Below, in pieces: positions 60,794-64,000 of a DNA stretch of 64,000 nt. The first letter of the stretch is position 1, and each line of letters starts with the position of its first letter. The notes below the pieces were generated by a model. That model ran no database searches. It saw only the letters and a program-made list of their open reading frames with translations, and was not told the DNA's origin. Made by a program: the position numbers and the translations under genes. The stretch covers positions 17,985 to 81,984 of the forward strand of contig JAEWFF010000032.1 of the NCBI GenBank assembly GCA_023388965.1, in the 5' to 3' direction. This DNA comes from Pseudomonadota bacterium (lineage in GTDB: Bacteria > Pseudomonadota > Alphaproteobacteria > Rhizobiales > Methylopilaceae).

Positions 60794-62085
60794 TACATGA
60801 CCTCGATTTCGGCCTGCAGCGCGCCGGCGGCCTTGATGGCCTGAAGAATGCCGATCAGATCGCGCGGCCCGATGCCCAGTGCGTTGAGGCCGTCGACCAG
60901 TTCCTGCAGCGTCACGCCCTGATGGACGACGGCAAGCTGGCGATGGCTTTCGTCATCGACCTGTACGGTCGTACGCGGCACGACGACGGTCGAGCCATCG
61001 CTGAACGGCTCCGGCTGGCTGACGATCGGCGTCTCGCTGATGGTGACGGTGAGGTTGCCCTGCGCGACCGCGACCGTCGAGACGCGCACGTCGCGGCCCA
61101 TCACGATGATGCCCGAACTGTCGTCGATGACGACCTTGGCGGGAAGATCGGGCTGGACGCGCAATTGCTCGATCTCGGTGAGCAGGCGCACGATATTGCT
61201 GCGGTAATCGGCCGGAATCGAAAGCTGCACCGTTGCCGGATCGAGCGGCTCGGCGGTGGCATGGCCCATCAATGTATTGATCGCTCCGGCGATGCGGCGG
61301 GCGGTGGTGAGATCCGGGTTGCGCAGCGCAAGGCGCACGCTCGACATTCCGGCCAGCGCGAATTCGATCTCGCGCTCGACCACCGCGCCGTTGGAGATGC
61401 GGCCCGTTGTCGGTACGCCGCGCACCACTTTCGCGGCGGCGCCTTCCGCCTGGAAACCGATGACCGCGACCGGCCCCTGGCCGACGGCATAGACCTCGCC
61501 GTCCGCGCCGAGCAGCGGGGTGACGAGCAGCGTGCCGCCCTGAAGGCTGGTCGCATCGCCCATGGCCGACACGGTGACGTCGATGCGCGTGCCCTGCGTG
61601 CCGAAGGGCGGCAGGCTCGCCGTCACCATCACGGCCGCGACGTTCTTGGTGCGCAGGATCGCCCCGCGTGTATTGACGCCGAGCCGTTCCAGCATCGCCG
61701 TCAGCGATTGGCGGGTGAAGGGCGAGGCGTTCAGGCTGTCGCCGGAGCCGTTGAGGCCGACGACGAGGCCGTAACCGATGAGCTGGTTTTCGCGCACGCC
61801 CTCGATGTCCACGAGGTCCTTGATGCGCGCCGAGTTCGCGCCCGCCTGTGCGGGGTCGCCGCCGGCGGCGAATTCGTCGCCCTGCCAATAGGGGGCGGCG
61901 GGCTGTGCCAGCGCCGCGGTCAGGACGCGCCCATCGGGCGTGACATAGGTGTCGACACCCCGCTGGCCGGGCGAAAGCGGCATCGGAGGCTCGGCGGCGC
62001 GGGCATGCGATGCGATGAGAATCGCCCCACCGGCCACGGCGGCCAGAGTGAGATTGCGGACGAGGATCGACAAAGAGCGTTGCAT
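60793..62085 (-). CDS. flgI: Flagellar P-ring protein FlgI
   Basis: Periplasmic ring around the rod. The 430-residue precursor has a signal peptide (LTLAAVAGGAILIASHARA). An extra ~60-residue segment follows (GVDTYVTPDGRVLTAALAQP) that E. coli FlgI lacks, and then the family core: ARIKDLVDIEGVRENQLIGY, GLNGSGD, NTRGAILRTKNVAAVMVTA, QGGTLLVTPLLGADGEVYAV and VTLQELVDGLNALGIGPRDL. GGGAG precedes ATG 62085. A sigma-54 promoter lies immediately upstream. Confidence 0.95.
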   Translation of the reverse strand: MQRSLSILVRNLTLAAVAGGAILIASHARAAEPPMPLSPGQRGVDTYVTPDGRVLTAALAQPAAPYWQGDEFAAGGDPAQAGANSARIKDLVDIEGVRENQLIGYGLVVGLNGSGDSLNASPFTRQSLTAMLERLGVNTRGAILRTKNVAAVMVTASLPPFGTQGTRIDVTVSAMGDATSLQGGTLLVTPLLGADGEVYAVGQGPVAVIGFQAEGAAAKVVRGVPTTGRISNGAVVEREIEFALAGMSSVRLALRNPDLTTARRIAGAINTLMGHATAEPLDPATVQLSIPADYRSNIVRLLTEIEQLRVQPDLPAKVVIDDSSGIIVMGRDVRVSTVAVAQGNLTVTISETPIVSQPEPFSDGSTVVVPRTTVQVDDESHRQLAVVHQGVTLQELVDGLNALGIGPRDLIGILQAIKAAGALQAEIEVM

Positions 62086-62110
62086 GAAGCGGTTCTCCCG
62101 CAGGATTCGA

Positions 62111-62126
62111 TGCGAGAACCGTGCCC
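62111..62126 (-). promoter_or_regulatory. Sigma-54 promoter of flgI-flgJ-flbY
   Basis: On the minus strand: GGGCACGGTTCTCGCA, with GG and GC at the right spacing and 10 of 12 fixed positions matching TGGCACG-N4-TTGCW. Transcription would begin near 62101, leaving a leader of only ~16 bases that still includes the GGGAG ribosome-binding site. Confidence 0.7.
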
Positions 62127-62241
62127 GTTATGGTTAACGGCCTAATCGATTGGAATCGCGTGCATTTTGTCGCCATCACACCGCTCGCCGGCCGGCTGCG
62201 GAGGGGTCAGAAAATGCCGTACCCGGCAAATTTTGCCGGTG

Positions 62242-62256
62242 TTAACGCCGGGTTAA
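62242..62256 (+). promoter_or_regulatory. CtrA binding site upstream of fliX
   Basis: TTAACGCCGGGTTAA is a perfect TTAA-N7-TTAA CtrA box, 50 bases before the fliX ATG. In this GC-rich DNA a perfect match by chance is unlikely. It fits the known control of early flagellar genes by CtrA in Caulobacter. Confidence 0.7.
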
Positions 62257-62306
62257 CGACGTTCGGGCCAGCGTCACCGCGGAAAACGAATCCGCAAGGG
62301 AGCGAC

Positions 62307-62720
62307 ATGCGCGTCGAAGGGCCAAACCGGATCGGGCAGGGGGCATATCCGGCGCGCCGCGTGGCGGGCGGGTCGGGCTTTTCCTTGCCCGAGGCCGAAA
62401 GCCAGGCGCCGGCGCACAAGCCCGCCGGCATTGTCCACGCCCCGGCGCTCGAGGCCCTTCTGGCCCTGCAATCCGTCGATGGTCCGGCCGAGCGCCGCAA
62501 GAAGGCGATGTCGCGCGGCCGGCGCCTGCTCGATCTGCTCGACAGCATCAAGCTCGGCCTTCTCGATGGTGGCCTGACCTCAGCTTCCCTTGCGAGCCTG
62601 AGCGCCGCTTTGGCGGAGGAGAGCGCGGCGACGGACGATCCTGCTCTCGATAGTATTCTGGCCGAGATCGATCTGCGCGCGCAGGTAGAACTCGCAAAGC
62701 TCGGCCGCGCGGGCCGCTAA
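62307..62720 (+). CDS. fliX: Flagellar assembly regulator FliX
   Basis: Couples basal-body completion to activation of sigma-54-dependent late genes, with FlbD in Caulobacter. The 137-residue protein has a variable N-terminus (MRVEGPNRIG) and the conserved helical C-terminal half: ALLALQSVDGPAERRKKAMS, RGRRLLDLLDSIKLGLLDG and a final IDLRAQVELAKL. AAGGGAG precedes ATG 62307; a longer frame to 62121 crosses the promoter region. It is divergent from flgI, as in Caulobacter. Confidence 0.92.
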   Translation: MRVEGPNRIGQGAYPARRVAGGSGFSLPEAESQAPAHKPAGIVHAPALEALLALQSVDGPAERRKKAMSRGRRLLDLLDSIKLGLLDGGLTSASLASLSAALAEESAATDDPALDSILAEIDLRAQVELAKLGRAGR

Positions 62721-62791
62721 CCTTTCCCGCCAGGGCAGGGGAAGATAAAAAATACAGTATTTTCAAAGCACTATTCAGGTCCCGAAAGTCA

Positions 62792-62820
62792 TTGTCCCGT
62801 GATCCAAGCGTGGCTATAGT
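62792..62820 (+). promoter_or_regulatory. Probable vegetative promoter of dksA
   Basis: TTGTCC (62792-62797), 17-base spacer, TATAGT (62815-62820). Transcription would start near 62827, about 60 bases before the dksA ATG. An AT-rich palindrome, aaaatac-a-gtatttt, lies upstream at 62749-62763. Confidence 0.5.
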
Positions 62821-62888
62821 CCGCGCGCTTTTCGAGGGGGCAGGCATCGGACGAACAGGATTCGTCGGCCTTAGACAGAGTGCGGGAT

Positions 62889-63299
62889 ATGAGCTTGGCG
62901 GAAGAGTACAGGCCTACCGAAACCGAAGACTTCATGAACGAGCGCCAGCGCGAATACTTCCGCGCCAAGCTGCTGCGCTGGAAGGAAGAAATCCTCCAGG
63001 AGAGCAAGGAAACGCTCGAACATCTTCAGGATGAAAACCAGAATCACCCCGACATCGTCGATCGCGCCTCGTCGGAAACCGACCGCGCCATCGAATTGCG
63101 GGCGCGGGACCGCCAGCGCAAGCTGATCTCCAAGATCGATGCGGCGCTGAAGCGGATCGAGGATGGTTCGTACGGTTATTGCGAGGAGACGGGCGAGCCG
63201 ATTTCGCTCAAGCGTCTGGACGCCCGGCCGATCGCGACCCTGTCCGTCGAAGCGCAGGAGCGGCACGAACGCCGCGAGAAAGTCTACCGCGACGAATAG
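62889..63299 (+). CDS. dksA: RNA polymerase-binding transcription factor DksA
   Basis: Binds the secondary channel of RNA polymerase and acts with ppGpp. The 136-residue protein has the coiled-coil with its acidic tip (DIVDRASSETDRAIELRARD) and a C-terminal zinc-ribbon region in the alphaproteobacterial form, GSYGYCEETGEPISLKRLDA, in which most zinc Cys are replaced. ATG 62889 is chosen (MSLAEEYRPTETEDF); GTG 62880 is in frame. Confidence 0.93.
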   Translation: MSLAEEYRPTETEDFMNERQREYFRAKLLRWKEEILQESKETLEHLQDENQNHPDIVDRASSETDRAIELRARDRQRKLISKIDAALKRIEDGSYGYCEETGEPISLKRLDARPIATLSVEAQERHERREKVYRDE

Positions 63300-63329
63300 G
63301 AATCAGGGCTGATCCCGCAATTCGCGGGT

Positions 63330-63491
63330 TCAGCGCCGGTGGGGACGCGAAGCCCTGACCTTGACGGGCACGAGACGCAGACCGTTCTGTCCCTGCGGGT
63401 TTTCCGCCGCCTTTGCGCGGAACATCATCAGCGCAAGGCCTCCCGCGCACAGAGCGGGCAGCAACAGGGCGAACGCGTTGAATGCGGTCAA
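63330..63491 (-). CDS. Small membrane protein with a TTG start, 53 residues
   Basis: TTG 63491 is preceded by AAGGA at seven bases and opens 53 codons: one membrane helix (FALLLPALCAGGLALMMF), then a polar, basic tail (NPQGQNGLRLVPVKVRASRP). I recognise no family. The frame is open further upstream to 63590, but those codons have no helix or ribosome-binding site. It converges on dksA, 30 bases from its stop. Confidence 0.65.
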   Translation of the reverse strand: MTAFNAFALLLPALCAGGLALMMFRAKAAENPQGQNGLRLVPVKVRASRPHRR

Positions 63492-63591
63492 TTTTCTGTC
63501 CTTTCGAGCAGATGCCTCACGGATAAATGTAGTGCGCCTCCGGCCAGTGTGCAAACCGGCGTGATTGTCGGCTGAGGGACATGCGGACAAT

Positions 63592-63641
63592 CCTCATCCT
63601 GAGCCGGACTCGCGCGAAAGCGCGAGCCGTGTCGAAGGATG
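63592..63641 (-). repeat. Intergenic palindromic repeat, family B, reverse member of a pair
   Basis: cctcatcctgagccgg, hairpin ctcgcgcgaaagcgcgag, ccgtgtcgaaggatg. This and the next three repeats fill most of the gap 63492-63900. Confidence 0.85.
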
Positions 63642-63664
63642 GCCGCGGGTCCGGTGCTGGCTGC

Positions 63665-63706
63665 CATCCTTCGACACGCGCACTTCGTGCGCGGCTCAGG
63701 ATGAGG
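63665..63706 (+). repeat. Intergenic palindromic repeat, family B, forward member of a pair
   Basis: catccttcgacacgcgcac, ttcg, tgcgcggctcaggatgagg. Inverted partner of 63592-63641 across exactly 23 nt, the same spacing as the pair at 4009-4171. Confidence 0.85.
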
Positions 63707-63746
63707 AGTTGATGGCGTAAGGACAGAGGCGCAGTTGCGGGGGAAT

Positions 63747-63805
63747 CCCCTCTCCCGTCTACGGGAGAGGGCCGACTCGGCCGCAAGGCCGAGCGGGGTG
63801 AGGGG
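63747..63805 (+). repeat. Intergenic palindromic repeat, family A, forward member of a pair
   Basis: cccctctcccgtctacggga, gaggg, linker ccgactcg, hairpin gccgcaaggc, cgagcggggtgagggg. Confidence 0.85.
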
Positions 63806-63830
63806 GGTCGCAACCACCGAACGTAGGCAT

Positions 63831-63882
63831 CCCCTCACCCGGTCGCCTTCGGCGACTCGACCTCTCCCGCAAGCGGGAGAGG
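63831..63882 (-). repeat. Intergenic palindromic repeat, family A, reverse member of a pair
   Basis: cccctcacccgg, hairpin tcgccttcggcga, ctcgacctctcccgcaagc, gggagagg. Inverted partner of 63747-63805 across 25 nt. Confidence 0.85.
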
Positions 63883-63906
63883 CGATAGGTCCCCAGAAAA
63901 CATTTC

Positions 63907-63935
63907 TTGACAATATTCCTATCACTTGTTATCTC
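63907..63935 (+). promoter_or_regulatory. Strong promoter reading out of the window
   Basis: TTGACA (63907-63912) with TATCTC or TTATCT 16-17 bases on. GGAGGAGG followed by GTG near 63996 may be the ribosome-binding site and start of the next gene, of which too little is visible to name. Confidence 0.5.
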
Positions 63936-64000
63936 CACAGCACCTTTCTCTTTGGAGGGGCGGTCCGGACCGTTCTGATCGTGGAGGAGGGTGCGGTGGC

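Overview
The window looks like core chromosome of a motile, aerobic, GC-rich alphaproteobacterium, most likely of the Hyphomicrobiales (Rhizobiales). Pointers are the alphaproteobacteria-specific flagellar regulators FlaF, FlbT and FliX, small families typical of that order (DUF6101, DUF4170, DUF2093), the gene order coxB-coxA-ctaB-small TM protein-ctaG-coxC-DUF983-SURF1-thrC-M16, and CtrA-like and sigma-54-like promoter motifs in the flagellar region. I cannot name a genus. No rRNA, tRNA, CRISPR array, prophage or insertion sequence was seen.

Layout. 1-7 kb: a frameshifted EamA transporter, glutamate-cysteine ligase, an L,D-transpeptidase, RsmE, an MltB-type transglycosylase, UbiA and DUF6101. 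7-12 kb: an IMPase/CysQ-like phosphatase followed by an envelope cluster (DUF4170, acyltransferase, waaA, lpxK, DUF2093). 12-30 kb: cheZ and cheY, then mostly housekeeping genes: ribF, ileS-lspA, two linked M16 genes, pgi, mutL, an APH-like kinase, a patatin, tadA, an rluB-type synthase with a very long basic tail, rsmD and an IalB protein. 30-39.6 kb: the aa3 cytochrome c oxidase locus with its assembly factors, running into thrC and a third M16 gene. 39.6-49 kb: a GNAT, a membrane GGDEF/EAL protein, a Glu/Leu-type dehydrogenase, a purine permease, SemiSWEET, small membrane proteins and a PQQ-type sugar dehydrogenase. 49-62.7 kb: a flagellar block (flgE-flgK-flgL forward; flaF, flbT, two flagellins, a FlaG-like protein, an FlbY/FlgN-like protein, flgJ and flgI reverse; fliX forward). 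The end holds dksA, a tiny membrane protein and a strong promoter reading out of the window.

How the parts work together. waaA, lpxK and the acyltransferase build and decorate Kdo-lipid A. coxB/A/C with ctaB (heme O), ctaG (CuB), SURF1 and the small TM protein assemble one terminal oxidase. The flagellar genes encode hook, hook-filament junction, P-ring, filament and the checkpoint proteins FliX, FlbT and FlaF that couple assembly to flagellin expression.

Most unusual is the intergenic DNA. At least 23 copies of three palindromic repeat families (called A, B and C here) fill many gaps. Families A and B mostly occur as inverted pairs with a nearly fixed 23-28 nt spacer. In three places the apical loop of a family A, B or C hairpin is occupied by the same kind of double hairpin, with loops TGTT and AACA and stems that differ in sequence but stay perfectly paired. 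Other regulatory candidates are a hairpin that sequesters the DUF6101 ribosome-binding site, a perfect CtrA box plus a sigma-54 promoter between fliX and flgI, and structured leaders on both flagellin genes.
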